A stretch of DNA of 64,000 bases from Takakia lepidozioides (taxonomy: Eukaryota > Streptophyta > Takakiopsida > Takakiales > Takakiaceae). Position 1 is the stretch's first letter; each line of letters opens with the position of its first letter. Below are positions 36,000 through 48,756 of the stretch, in pieces. The DNA is taken from the NCBI GenBank assembly GCA_030704615.1, contig CM060733.1, forward strand, positions 26,660,001 through 26,724,000, in the 5' to 3' direction. The notes under the pieces are model-generated. The model made no database searches. It saw only the letters and a program-made list of their open reading frames with translations, and was not told the DNA's origin. Both the position numbers and the translations under genes were made by a program.

Positions 36000-36010
36000 C
36001 CCCCCCCCCC
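36000..36010. repeat. Poly-C run
   Basis: A homopolymer C tract; similar runs are at 38898-38909 (G) and 39599-39619 (C). Confidence 0.9.
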
Positions 36011-36258
36011 AATAGAGCATTTGACTATTGAGGCAACATAAATGGTGGGACTTCCCTATGGTTAAAGGCGGTTCGGAACAATTCCCAACACTTCATTCCT
36101 AACTCGCGCATGATCACTTATTGGGCTTCCACCGCTATAGAGGTTGGGTAGCTTGTGAGCATACTCATGGGAGCAAACTATAATATTTTTTAGATTTTTT
36201 AGATATCTTAAGAATATGCTACAGCAAAAAGAAAATAGCAAAAAGAATACGCGTCAGG

Positions 36259-36377
36259 CGAAACTACTTCAAAATTTGTGCTCACGCAAAACTATCTTTT
36301 TGATTTTGTTTTTTTGGCGTTGTTTTGCCTATGAAACTCATTGTGCTAGTGTGAGCAAAAATTTTGAAGTAGTTTCG
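36259..36377. repeat. 27-bp inverted repeat (hairpin), MITE-like
   Basis: 36259-36285 (cgaaactacttcaaaattt, then gtgctcac) and 36351-36377 are reverse complements with one mismatch, separated by 65 bases. The surrounding 36.18-36.48 kb is A/T rich with further 'gcaaaa' words. It is likely a foldback-type non-autonomous element or a hairpin-forming remnant. Confidence 0.55.
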
Positions 36378-37440
36378 ATAGCAAAATACTGCTGTTTATA
36401 ATATCGTAATATTAAAAGTACTGTTTTGCTATTAAATATTTATGTTTTACATAGAGTTTTGCTAAAATACACTCATACTCCATGTTATTGACACTATTAA
36501 TGTAGCAGTACTCCATGTCGGCCTATCATTCCTATTACCCCTATAACCGTGGATCGTCCTCACGCTTGTTTTTTGACATGCTCACAGGATATTAACCCAT
36601 CTTTCTACACACACTTAAATAGGCGGTGGTAGGATACAAGTTATGCGACTCATCACAACTCTAACATCACTAGAGAGCTCCACGACACACAAGTCGGCTG
36701 CCAGTGATCTCCAAGCTTCCAAGGGTCCTAAGATTGCAAAGTCCATTGGCATTCTTGCCCTAGAATCATGCTAAAAAGATAAATATGACCATGTACAATG
36801 GTGACGCCATTCTCCACGGTCAGTAAAAAATACAAGGGACATCACAGTAGCGGCATTCATGCCTAACAACAAAAACACATAACCCAAACTATAAAAGCAG
36901 GGAGGAGTGAACACACAAAATGGTTGTGGATCATTGCCATATCAAGTGAACAGTAACACTTCCTTGCAGTAAACCGGATAAGAGATACAACTAGGGGAAT
37001 CACCCATCATGCACGAAACGAGCTTTAGGATCACCATAGCGCAAATGTATGCCAACCAAAACAAATACCATGTATATATTATTAGGCATTTTCCAAGTGT
37101 GAGGGGGGTCCGTAAGATCTATGGTTTAGGGGCTGTCATTGTTTGACTGCCCACGTTGCCCACTTGGCAGTTTGGAAATGGATTGCTAGCAGGTAGTGGC
37201 GGCAATGGTCAGCTGCAGGTGTTTGATGGAGCGCATAGAGGACAAGGTGGGGGACTTTTTTCGTTCAGGGCGCACTTTTATCCAAGTTCATCCACAGAAG
37301 ATACGACGTGGATGGAAAAAGACACACCCCGTTTGATCGAGTCGCTTGTCGTTAGGGATTAAGAAGAAAAGACGATTTATTATTATTTTGCATTGTAGAA
37401 GTGGTCCCCACTTTTGCTCCCCACCTCCGTAACATATAAC
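36378..37440. other. No gene recognised
   Basis: Short frames only. Confidence 0.5.
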
Positions 37441-37469
37441 ATTGAAAGGATTTTACGGATGTGGGAATT

Positions 37470-37690
37470 GCTTGGAAAAAAGGAATGGGAGGGGTGTAAG
37501 AGAGAGGAGGGTGGTGGTGGCAAGAACGAAGGTGGGGGAGCGGGGAGGATGGGAGCTTGGAAAAGGGAAGTGGGAGGGGCCTAAAGGTTGGGAGGGCAGT
37601 GGTGGCAAGTTAAAAGGTGGGGAGTGGGAAGGAGGGGAGCTTGCAAAAGGGAGTGTGGGAGGGGCCGTGTTGGACATGACAAGGGGTGGG
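37470..37690. repeat. G-rich minisatellite-like stretch
   Basis: The plus strand is strongly purine biased, with diverged repeats of about 80 bp containing 'gtggtggcaag', 'gggagcttg' and 'aaaaggga'. Many GGG runs make G-quadruplex formation possible. The open frame through it is low complexity (Gly, Lys, Trp, Glu) and I do not call it a gene. Confidence 0.5.
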
Positions 37691-37699
37691 GATTTGACA

Positions 37700-40640
37700 A
37701 CAGACTAGCCTCCAACAACACCAGGAGATTGTACCAGTAAGTCTTTCCGTGCACGACTTTTAGACTCCTACATAATGTCTAGTGTGAAGCAGTAATAAGA
37801 GGCACTTTAGATGCTCACTCTGCAGGCAGCCATTGTTGTAGACAACACATGTAACATGATCAGCCGACGGTCGTGTTGAATGGTGTTTAGTTCTGTCTGA
37901 TTGCTTTCAAGCTTGGGATTTTGGGTTCATATGTTTGGGTGCAGGTTTCATGGCTCCCAATCGCAAGGTCCTTGATGCACTCGCGCCACCACCTCTTCTG
38001 CTGTAGCATATGAAAGTTGTGCATATCATTTCAACTTGGGCTTTGGAGCAACAACACTGCACAAAGGGTCAACTGACAAAGATTCTTCGTTGCTTGAGTG
38101 TAGATTACTTGTTGAGCTTACCTTCGTCTTCTTCTGCGCAACGCTAGCCAAAGTATCATCAAGCTCCTAACTTCCGATTTATGTTCAGGAGACACGTTGC
38201 AGGTATAAGCTGAGGTTGGAAAGAGAAGAGGAAAGAGGGTGATCCAGAGGGGTTTCCTAATGAAGTCAATTTTATTTTGAGGGAAGAGGTGTGGCCAATG
38301 GCTCGAATCAAGCACTCTCGAGTAGTGAGTGTGATTTCGCCTCTTCCTCGGTGCCTATGCGTCACAAAGCCAACCCGGTTCGAGGTGATGTTGCTCCGCG
38401 TGAACTCGTCCTCTTCACATGTTTGCTGATGGTTTGGAAATTTTGATGCCTCAAGACTAGGAAGATGAAAGTGGCATGGGTGTGTATAATAAAAGAGATT
38501 TAGTAGAGGAAATGGATTGGGATGTTGACCATGATGAGAGTGAGGAGGTATATGATTTACCCTGAAAACATGGGTGTGCAAGGAGTGTACATTCTATAGT
38601 GATAGAGAGTTGTTTAATGGGCATGTGCCTAGGCCTGTCATGGACGACCTCGTACATCCAAGACTATTTATCCTGTTTAGTTTGGTGCGTGTTGGCTATT
38701 TTCTTGCTTGTTGCCTTCCGCCTATGATCTTATAACCATGGTTTGGCATTTGTTGCTTGGCAAGGGGTTGCATGTGTCATGTGTCATGTGTGTGAGCACT
38801 AAGTGGGTTATGCCTTGAATTTGTTGAACACTGGGATTTCAAGTTCTGTTGATGGGCGGTCATGAGACTTGACTACTTTATATTGAGTTCCAATTGGGGG
38901 GGGGGGGGGTGTTAACTCCCTATATCTTTTATATATCACATGCGAAAAAAGGTGATTTGTATGGGGGTATTATTTTATTTTGGTCTTTATCGGCCACCCT
39001 ATACTTACATAATTTTATAAAATGCTGGAATATTTTACAGGCTATGTAAATTATATTTTACTGCTTCTAGCAAATTTCACGCACGCTATAGTAACAATAC
39101 AGTTTAAAAAAAAACATTACAGTAAAAAATAGTTCATTACTTGGTCGAAACAAACTCAACCAAAGCTTGGGCATCAGTAGCATTCAAGCTGTAAGCATTC
39201 TGAACTTTGTCAAAAGTCATAGTAGTTTAAGAGGACCATTACTGTTGTCATTGGCTTATCGAAAAGATCTACTGGCTCCTGAAATATCATCCACCCTAAA
39301 CTCAAACTCCCCTGCGAACCAAGTGTCGTCAATAGTTCAAGCCCCCAAATTCAAATCTAGCCCACCTGATAAACCAATAACTAGATGACACGTATCCCAA
39401 ATCTTTATCAGGACCCTATTGGTAGTTGTAATTTTTTTTATAAAAAAAAATCTATATTCAGACCCTATATTCACTTAAATTCCAAAACCATGATATATTG
39501 ATACCTTTTTTTATTTGTAATTGTTTTCTAAATTTTATCTGCCACGAATATATTGTATCATTTTTTATTTGCACGTAGTATTGGAATATTTGGAAATGCC
39601 CCCCCCCCCCCCCCCCCCCAACACACACCCAACCCGGCAGTATCCGATTTCATTTCGCTGGGTTGCATTTTGTTTTGGTTGTCATGTTGTGGTTGGGGTT
39701 GGATGATCGCAGGGGCATTGCGGACTGGGTTGTTTGTTTGGGTTGAGTGATTGTCATTTTTGGGGGCCTTGAGTTGGTCATTATTGTGTTGTTGGGATGT
39801 GGAGGGTTGCTTGGGGGGGTTGGGGTTGGGGGAACTGTCTACATATAGGGGCAGATTAGGGGCCATGACTTAGTTCTGGTTGCCATGTTTTGTGATGCTG
39901 CATGGAAGAAAGAAGGTGGTTGATAGTTGATACCAATGTTGTGCGGGTATCAGAATTTTAGTATTATACCACGCATGGTAGGTTCTGGAGGGGTGCTTTG
40001 TTTTGAACTCGGTATCATTCTAAGTATTGCAAAATAACAAATTTGCAAAGAGTATACTAGTATAAGTATTTCCCTTAGATATGTACAATATATGGTATCA
40101 ATATTATGAGTTCATTTTTTTAGATATCAGCTGAATATCAATGCGGGTATTGATACTTTTCACCACCATCAAGTATACTAAAAAAATGCACCAAATATAT
40201 ATATTATATTATATTGCACCAAATTGAACACAAATTTCATTGCTGAACCCGGTTTTGGGCGAAGCAAACTATACCCCATTCCAATATACCCCATTTTTTT
40301 AAACTTAGAGAAAGGTGGACAAAGTGACAAAGTGTCCCAAACGTATAGGAAAAAATATCCTCTGAAAGGGTGCCATAGCGGCTGATACAGGAATTCACTG
40401 CTTAATATCCACCAAGAACATGAGTCAGACAAGAAAGAGTGGAAACAGAATGGAGAAACTTAGCAACTGTGGCCCTCAAACTGATCCTATTTCGTACTGA
40501 GAAAATTTAGCAGCGGTCACCCCCCATTATGTGCCTTTAATGTTTGTGAGACACTACCAAGGATGCACAACCAAATCTCCAGCGATCCGTGCCTACTAGT
40601 GTTGTCTTACATGGATATTTGATTTAGCCTCAAACCCCCG
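37700..40640. other. Gene-free, with homopolymer runs
   Basis: Contains a 12-base G run near 38898 and a C run of about 20 at 39599-39619. No gene was recognised. Confidence 0.5.
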
Positions 40641-40875
40641 GCAGGTCCCAACCCGGATATATATATGTGAATTTTCAGGAAGTCAAAAAATCAAATATCT
40701 GCCACCGATAATAGTTACCGCCAGATCTGAAAAGATGGGATAACCGGATCCGCTTGAGAACCGGTGATTTTCATTTTTTTTTCAATTTTATTTGAACCGG
40801 AACTAGTGGCCAAAAGAAGCATGTTATGAACCCATATATCCGGCATTGAAAACCGGAGGTTAATCTGGATACTTA
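40640..40875. repeat. 'aaccgg'-rich dispersed repeat, copy 1
   Basis: Rich in 'accgg', 'aaccgg' and 'ccggat' words plus a 'tatatatatg' stretch. The same word set recurs at 43090-43440, so both are probably pieces of one repeat family. Confidence 0.4.
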
Positions 40876-40964
40876 ACATTAAGGAGGCGGGCCATAGTCA
40901 TGAGCGGGCCTTCCTTCAATTCATTTCTATTGGTCACATTCAGAGGGGCACGTTTAAGGAGTGT

Positions 40965-41062
40965 AACTTATGGTGTCTCTTGACCCCGAGGGCTACAACC
41001 TTCCAGCAGGAAGGTGGACACCTTTGTGACATCAACTATTAAATGGACAATGGTGAGGCACC
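40965..41062 (+). repeat. Dispersed repeat module, copy 2
   Basis: 'taacttatggtgtctcttga' ... 'ggaaggtggacaccttt' matches the block order at 35005-35112. Confidence 0.45.
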
Positions 41063-41064
41063 AA

Positions 41065-43085
41065 ATTGGGGTGAATAGAGTATACGTATTTAGCGGTGGT
41101 TACTAGGGGTGACATGTGTGGGGCAACCTTCTTAGAAAGGCTTGGGCCCCATACCATCAGGATATATAAAGGAGAAGAGCGCTCTCCTCTCCTACCTCTT
41201 ACTAGTTATTTACTAAGTTAATACCTACTTTAGTGGGCTCTACACAGGCATGGCCTGCAAAAAAAAAGACACAAACATGAACCATATATATATAAATTAA
41301 TAGAACAGTTGAGCTGAATATGTAAACCCAAGTTTCATTTCAAGAAAATCAGCTAGTGAGAACCTTGCACGATGAAGTGGAGGGGCGAGTGGAAAAGCAC
41401 GGGAAGGACACGCAGGCGCGAGAGAAAAAGGGGGGTTGTTGAGTAGATAGGTGGGCCGGGCTGTATGGACACCTAGAAAGAGGGGGGTGAGAATGTTCAA
41501 TTTAGAAAAGGTAAGGAAATAGGCGCACCATTGGAGCAGCCAATGGTGCGCTCAGATTAGAGTTTTGCAGGTTGGAATTACTGGAAACGTGTCAAAGGGT
41601 GGGGTGGTTTACGTAGGGTAGGACACGTGGGGTGTCTTAGAAGTCTCTAGAGTCTTATGGAAGCCCACCACCGCCTCCCTCCCGGGGTATTTATCCACAA
41701 ATGGGAATGCGGCAAATAATTCATGCCTGTGATCTTTCTTCTAGTTTCACTTCTTAGGGATGTTTTCTTTTGTCTTGTTGGATGTCTTTTGTGGTTCATA
41801 CAAACTGCAGAAAATCTTGACATGACTATACCAGTGTTGTACCGGTACATAGGATTAACCCGGGTATCAATAGTGGGTATCAACCTTGTATGAGAGAACC
41901 TACTAGGCGGGTAGGTGACGGCCACAATACCCAGGATAGACCAGTGTTACCCTATTTCGGGCTGCCACCCTACCATACTCATATGGATACCTCTCGTGAA
42001 TGCAGAACGCAATACAAGTTTCAAAGACCCCGGTTTCCTTCTTGAATCCTGGGTAGGGTCTTGCAATATACTAACAAACATTCTACGGAAGGTTCTACGG
42101 AAGGGTGACGGCTAAGTAGAGGGAACCTTTAGGCGGCAGATTGTAGTAAAGGTGAGAGATTTGTTAGATTTGGGGTGGTTGTGTAATTGCAGCTGTGATA
42201 ACACCAAGGACTGCGTTGGCAATGGACAAATCGTGGCTGGTATGCCTATGTATGTTTTGGAAACCCTTGATGTCACAGCCTATCTGTCGTGAGAATAAAC
42301 TTCATACCCGGGTTGATATCCGCCTGGTATTTTACAATTCCAAACCCTACTATTGATACCACATAATGGTTTTTGCAAAAAGCAATACATATACCAGTAT
42401 TCTATTTCAAAAATCCTTGTTTTGCAATACCTAGGGCCATACAGGTGTTCATATTTATAAAAAAATCAAGCCCCGGACCCGACTGGTATGTTAAAAATTC
42501 AATACCAACACTCGACTATACCCACATGAATGAAGGAACATTGTGTCTTCGTCAGCATCTCCAAATACCCGCAATCATTCTTTAAAAGAATATGAGCATA
42601 TGAAGAAGTTCAAACAAAGAATCGTTAGGGGTGGCATAAAGACAATGTGATATTGGCAGGCGGTTGCTATATTTGTCTGTGTACTATTTTTGAACTGTGA
42701 ATAGGAGTATCCTGTTTCTTGCCAAGCTCTAGCTACTCCCTTTACTAAAAGAATGTTTTTTGGTTCTGTTCTTTTAGAGAGCTTTTGGTCATATACCAGA
42801 TTTTTGTGGAGCCAACGTAGTGGGAACACATGTCAGACGTCTGGATGAATGACTAGCTGATGGATGAATTTTTCTTTTTCATAAATTGGGATATAATATA
42901 TAACCATAAATGACAAAAAATTGTAGAAATTCCCTACACGAAAAGGCAGTGCGCCTGCATGTTTCCTGTGTCTTGATCTTCTTCTTTTGCTAGGGAAGAG
43001 GCTCTCATTTTCGCTAGCTTCGGTTGGCGTCATATATATATATTCTTCTTTTGAGAAGAGGGGATGCCATACCGAAGTGCAAAGG
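41065..43085. other. No gene recognised
   Basis: Only short frames. Several 'ggtat' words (for example near 41850, 42310, 42395) suggest another old repeat. Confidence 0.5.
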
Positions 43086-43089
43086 ATGT

Positions 43090-43440
43090 GAAAACCAATG
43101 TTGGGTGGTTATTTGAATTTCTCTCTAATACCCGGCGGTTACCTATCCGGTTATATATATATATGACCGGCGGAGGTGAAAAAATAAAGTAACCGGTCCA
43201 GTTAGGAACCGGCGGCGGTCACGCATTCAAATAACCGAGCAAAAAACCTCTTAAAGAACCGCCCAATACCCGCGGTTATTTGATGAAAACCGCCGGTTAT
43301 TTGAGGTTTTTGCAAGTAACCGTAACCGTGAAGGTTATATTTAGCCATAAAAAATTTATTAACCGCAACCGCGGTTAATAGTTTCCTAAAATTTGAAACA
43401 ACTGGAACCGCCGGTTATGAAACCCAACACGGTGAAAACC
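43090..43440. repeat. 'aaccgccggtta'-rich dispersed repeat, copy 2
   Basis: Dense direct and inverted copies of 'aaccgccggttat', 'accggcgg' and 'aaccgcggtta'. The palindromic CCGG/CCGCGG cores would allow extensive local base pairing. Related to 40640-40875. Confidence 0.5.
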
Positions 43441-43445
43441 ACCCC

Positions 43446-43760
43446 CATTGGTAGCTGAGTTGGATAGAGCACTAAATGCCAACTAGGTTTTAGTTTTTAA
43501 TTTTTAGTTTTATTGTTCCTTCAGTCACGGTACGTCGTGTGTGTAAGCTTTATGGCAGCCTACGGGCATCAAGGGTTTTAATATTTTTCCCTTCAATAAT
43601 TCGAATAAATTAACCAGGGCCTTCCCTGTTCCTCAATAAATATATATATATATAAACAAGAAAGGCCCCTACGCCTCATGGCAATAAGGGTTTAATTTTT
43701 TCCCTTTAATCAATAAAAGTATCAGGGTCTCCATCCCCTGTTCTGTTTAAAAAAAAAAAA
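43446..43760 (+). mobile_element. SINE-like element with tRNA-type A box and A-rich tail
   Basis: Starts with 'gtagctgagttggatagagc', close to the A-box region of a tRNA. The body contains two related units, 'gggttttaatatttttccct...cagggccttccctgttcc' and 'gggtttaattttttcccttt...cagggtctccatcccctg', the second ending in a run of A at 43749-43760. No good B box. A tRNA head, a tail with A run and relatives at 55-57 kb support a SINE. Confidence 0.5.
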
Positions 43761-45580
43761 GGGAGGGGGGACGGAGGACGGAGGCCCTTTAAATCGTCTT
43801 TTTTGTTGCGATATATATATATATATATGCCAAAAGGCTCCATTTTTTTGTGGGCTCCTACCTCATTAAAGGAAAATGAAGGAATTTTTTTTCCAGTTGA
43901 ACCAGAGGTTGTCACCAGAAAATCCGTCGAATTTCCGTTTTGGACCTGTAAAACCTGCCACCTGTCATATAGCGGACCTTTCCAGAGGTGCCAGCTCATT
44001 TTTTTGCCACATGGGCCGTTGGGTAGAATCCAGGGTATCCACTCGCTACTTGTGCGCCGAGTCATGATGACGTGACTTTGAAAAAGGTTATTTCTCCCCC
44101 CACTATAATTAACAGTCATGACACAAATGTTGGCAGATGACTCGATGAACCTCATCACCGCATTGATGTGAGAAAAGACATGAAGTGTTGATAAGTCATG
44201 GCCGTTTTAGACAGTTTTGGACCGAGGTCACATCCCGAGGCGTAAAGTCAAATCGAACCAAGAGTCAAATTCTCCACAGAAGTTGAACAGTCTGGCTGGT
44301 CCACCAAAGTTGTAGTTGTGTGACGTGTCTGCCCAAAGTCCAAACGTCCAAACCCTTCTTTAATTTCTCTTACCGAAGAAGTTTTGTCGGTCACAGTTCA
44401 CAACCACAAGTGGCCGCCTGTGTGAAAGTTTGTGGTAATGGGCTCCGAAGTAACTACAGAATCCCACGAGTGCTTTCAGTTCGCTTATCAAAGGATCTGT
44501 GCTTGTACCAAATCTATTTCTTCTATGTACAGGCATCCTCCTCAGCTAATATGCTATTGGAGGCATCTCGAATCTCAGAAGCTCGGAGCGACATGTGGAG
44601 GCTTCCCGCGAGCACTTCCTGAATCCTCACCGACCCGCAGAAGTGCAATAAAAAGTGAATATGCGTTTCGGCGAAGCATCTAAGTATGAACAATCCGGAA
44701 TTCGAAGACTCCCAAGTGTGAGTGTAAGGATTCCCCTACTTTCGAGTTGGGGTAATTCCAATCTCGCAACAATGGGACCTCCGGACAATGTGCTATAATG
44801 CTGGATAATCGGGATCGGATGCCCTCCAGTTCACATTTATAATCCAGCACGCAGTAAGTATCTGGTTTGCGAGTCTTCACCACAGGCCACTATATTTTGG
44901 AAATAGCTTGAGGAGCTCCAAGTCAGGCTGATCTAGAAAGGTAGCACAAGCGAGCGGTTTTGCTTCTTCACATGAAAGGCGGTGGGGTCACCTTCATGTA
45001 TGGGCCCACCAACACGCAGTCGGAGGAAAGTACAAAAAGGAGCTCTGACAGCAACGGTCCCAGGTCAGCTGTAGCCTGTATGTCCTCCTTTCCCCGAGTT
45101 TTCTCCTCTAGCTGCCGGCGTCTACAGGAATTGTAAATCAGTGCCCAAGTCAACCTTAGGGTGGTCTTAGGGTGGTCTTCCAAAAAGAATATTTCACAGA
45201 AAACTGTCTCACAGCGGTGGTATAAAACAGATGACATGTAGAATTTCTTTTGTACAGTCCTTGGTTTCTTGAGCTCGAAAGCACGCTGTCCCTCTTCCTC
45301 TTCCCGTCATAGAGGTCGCTGACTTCCTTTAGACACTATCTAGACTTCATCTCCTTCAAATCTGAATGTCACTCTCTCTGGGATCTCTTACTCCTCTCCA
45401 CCGAGTCTGATGCAGTGAGGTCCGATCCAGTGCTATCTCCATACCTTCCAGGCCCTTCATCTCCTTTCAATTTATTCTAGAGGGCAACTCCAGACGTCCC
45501 ATTCGTTCCCACCTCCAACCCACGTACCAATCTTTCAACCTGAATGACAAGTTCGTGTGAAGAAGTCCCACACAGGAAGA
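43761..45580. other. Intergenic, upstream of the chitinase gene
   Basis: No gene recognised; (TA)n at 43811-43828. It should include the distal chitinase promoter; an AGTCAA word (W-box core, inverted) lies near 45147. Confidence 0.4.
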
Positions 45581-45581
45581 T

Positions 45582-45588
45582 ATAAATC
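45582..45588 (+). promoter_or_regulatory. Putative TATA box of the chitinase gene
   Basis: 'tataaat' 41 bases before the chosen ATG at 45629. It would put the transcription start near 45612 with a very short leader. Confidence 0.45.
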
Positions 45589-45628
45589 ATCCCAGGCGCC
45601 AACGTAGTCGCAGGCACATTCCACTCCA

Positions 45629-46882
45629 ATGGGATCTCCTGCAACTTACAGAGCAGTTCTCTTGCTAATAGTGACCTGCATACTGCGCATATGCGCGGCG
45701 CAGACATGTGGAAGCCAGGCAGGGGGTGCACTGTGTACCAATAATCTGTGCTGTAGTCAGTATGGTTACTGTGGAGCTAGCAGTGCGTACTGCGGTCTTG
45801 GCTGCCAAAGCGGCCCGTGCACTAACCTTAGCGCCCCCCAGCCACCCCCTCCTCCTTCACCTCCTCCTTCGCCTCCTGCTCCTCCTCCTCCTCCTCCGGC
45901 CGTTGTTTCTCCTACTCCTTCGTGTGGAGTGGGAAAGGTGATCACTAGAAAACTATTTGATCAGCTATACCCCAATCGTAACAGAACATTCTACACATAT
46001 GACGCATTTATCGTTGCAGCCAATTCATACCCCTCATTTGGAACAACCGGCTCCAGAAATGACATAAAGAGGGAGATTGCTGCGCTCAGCGCTCACTTTC
46101 AGCAAGAGACAGCAGGTAAGGCCCCTATCCGCTATCAATCGACGGCCTCTTTCGTCCGAAGTGCTAGGGTACCTGGTCTCTGGAATCTAAACATAATTTC
46201 CGAAGTGCACAGTTTAATGTAGTCTGAGTATCGACTTTGTTGTGGCAGGTTTATTCTACGTGGAAGAGATTGATCAATCCTTCAACTACTGTGACAGCAC
46301 CAGCACTCAGTACCCTTGCGCTCCTGGGCAAGCTTATTTTGGACGAGGTCCTCTGCAACTCTCGTGGTCAGTAGCAACCTTCAAACCCAATTCTCAGAAG
46401 TTGGTGCATGGAAGTTGCAAGGTGGATTTGACTTTCAAGCCGGTCCAGATGTTTATAATGCACACTGTTTAATTGGAACCTGCATTGCCTGACATGTTTT
46501 TTGTTACAGGAACTTCAACTACGGAGCAGCAAGTTCCTCTGTTGGCGCTAATATCCTCGCTCAGCCCTACCTAGTGGCACGAGACCCCGTTATTGCTTTC
46601 AAGACGGCTCTCTGGTTCTGGACGACTCGCCATGGTGCCCAAGAACCCTCTTGCCATGAGGCGATAATTGGCAAGTGGAAACCCACAGATGCGGATAAAG
46701 CTGCTGGTAGGTTACCAGGATTCGGGGTCACCACCGACATCATCAACGGTGGCATCGAGTGCGGCCATAAAAATGCAACTGCGCAGGAATCAAATCGCGT
46801 GAAGTACTACAAACAATATTGTGCCCAGCTGAGCGTGCTTCCGGGAGATAATCTCGACTGTAGATGCATGAAGCCCTTTTAA
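45629..46882 (+). CDS. Secreted chitinase, hevein domain plus GH19 (class IV/I type)
   Basis: Three exons (45629-46115, 46249-46366, 46510-46882) join in phase into 325 codons. A signal peptide (1 to about 24) precedes an 8-Cys hevein chitin-binding domain (Q-T-C-G to G-P-C, 25-64; C-C-S-Q-Y-G-Y-C-G core). A Pro-rich hinge (70-90) follows, then the GH19 domain from about 98. It shows the catalytic HFQQETAG Glu (about 160) and the E-E-I pair (168-169) eight residues on, as in the short-loop class IV enzymes. Later come [20 protein letters not shown] and the N-G-G-I-E-C-G motif. The end at R-C-M-K-P-F has no vacuolar extension, which argues for secretion. It hydrolyses chitin, typically in defence against fungi. 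Intron 2 uses a gtcagt donor. The first ATG is the only one giving a signal peptide. Confidence 0.92.
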
Positions 46883-48756
46883 GCATTTCTGAGGACCATC
46901 CCAAGGACATGGAATCTCCTTCCTCAGAGAAGACGCTTAAAGCGTACATTTATGTCCAGAAGGACTGGCTGGCACCATAAGGATGAATCCCGGCTAGTAG
47001 GCTCATTTTTTGCGGAGGTCGGCTTTCCTTGGAATCTTAGTCTCCCTTAAATGAAGCAGACGCTCACACCGTGCATTTGTCCCTTGAGTTTCACTTATAA
47101 TTATAATTGTCAATAGCCGGAAAGTCAGACTCTCCTCATGAATATCTGTAAAGACGGTGAGTGTTGGTTGGTAAGAGGCTGCCATGTCTCTCCTCGCTTA
47201 ATGCAAATGAGGCATACATACACGGTTGAGGAGGGAGTAGCAAGTGACAGATCCTGTAGCCATCTGTAAGTGACAAGGTACCCGCTTTTGGTCATTTACG
47301 GGGCCATCTCTGCTATCCACTAACCCGATTTATTGCCTCATCGAAGGGTGTCTCATCCACACCACCTGCCGGGTCCATACACTCCGCTGGAACAGCCGAC
47401 ATTAGCTATGGCTTCAACCGCGTGCAATTTAGAATCTGATCTTCCTTTGAAGATTTACAGTGATGGCTGTTACAAGGCATTTGAATATGCATGAATGACA
47501 GATCAATCAGAATCACTATCTATTCTCCGAGAGACTTTTAGTAGACAGCGTCCTTCTTCAACGAGAGCTGTGCTGCACTAAGTAATTGTGCCCCGCGCCA
47601 CAACTGGATTTGATAAACTCTTGAAGATACAATGAGCCCACGTATGGCAAACGAGGTATGCTTTTTTGTCAACGCATGGTGAAACATGAGGTAATTTGTT
47701 TTTGCTTTGAGATCAGTAAAGGGGAGAAGGAAGGGACAATTGAATCTGGGCAGAAGATCTTATATTCCAGAATTCAAGGGACAACGTGATGCTCAAACTC
47801 TATGCACGCAACACTTCAGCACAGTGGAACCAGATGAGGGCGAATCACTGAGAAAGACAAGTTTCAGAAGAAGCCCCAGCAGGGACAGAGACCAAGGCAG
47901 CTCTAGCTTCCGTGGGCAAAAAGACGAACAAAATAACTAGTACATCTGTTGACCTAGCTGTGTCCCATAGAATATACACTATGATCATCACCAAGATGTT
48001 GGCCTCAAATTCTGAAAGAGTAGAGTGCAAAATCTCCAGTTTCGCAGCCAGGAGAACTCTAAACTCCTTGTCCTAGGTGCAGAAGTAAGCCTACTAAGGT
48101 CAGCCCCTATTGCTGAAGCTCTTATCACCCTGGAATGATGAAATTCAAGCTGATGAGCTCCAACCTCCAATAATGAAATGAGATTGCCTCATGAAAGAAG
48201 GGATACACTACTACCCGTGAAAGTAAACCACGATCTGTTCCACTAAGGACTCCCACAACAGGACAGATAAAAGAATACAGTCTGAACTTCGAGGAACCCC
48301 GTTGGCTCCTGAATAATGCATCCCTGTTTATTCTACACTTGTACCACCATGCAGGTTGTCACACACTTAATAATCACCATTGAAGCTGTCCATGCATGAG
48401 GATGGCTGCCCTGAAGAATGCTGTACATATGCCACAGCTACGCAGAAATGTAAACAGGATTATCTAGGAAAATATGCTTTCAGTGGGTAGACAGATTACA
48501 ACTGACCCTTCTCGTAATGTGGCTGGCTTGTGCCTACCAAGGTGATCCACATATTCTATATATAATACTACGCATGGTTATCTAGTTGAAGAGCACTTCA
48601 TACAGAAGGCTAACAGGCTATGATGAACCCACCAATTGCAGAAATAGAACACATATTTCTACTGTATGCACCACAAGTTGAAGTGGCAAGGGGGAAATTG
48701 TTCTCAAGCATAAGCTTACTGTGTTTCACTCAGTGCCCACCGTGTTAAAGGTGGTC
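46883..48756. other. Intergenic between chitinase and the DUF707 gene
   Basis: The two genes converge here and this should hold both 3' UTRs. No further gene is supported. Confidence 0.45.

Noticed and set aside
37442-37708. Open frame rich in Gly, Lys, Trp and Glu
   Set aside because: It follows from the purine-rich repeat; both strands are open and low complexity.
43803-44158. Overlapping frames on both strands near 43.8-44.1 kb
   Set aside because: They run through a (TA)n tract and an A run, and I see no splice or family support.
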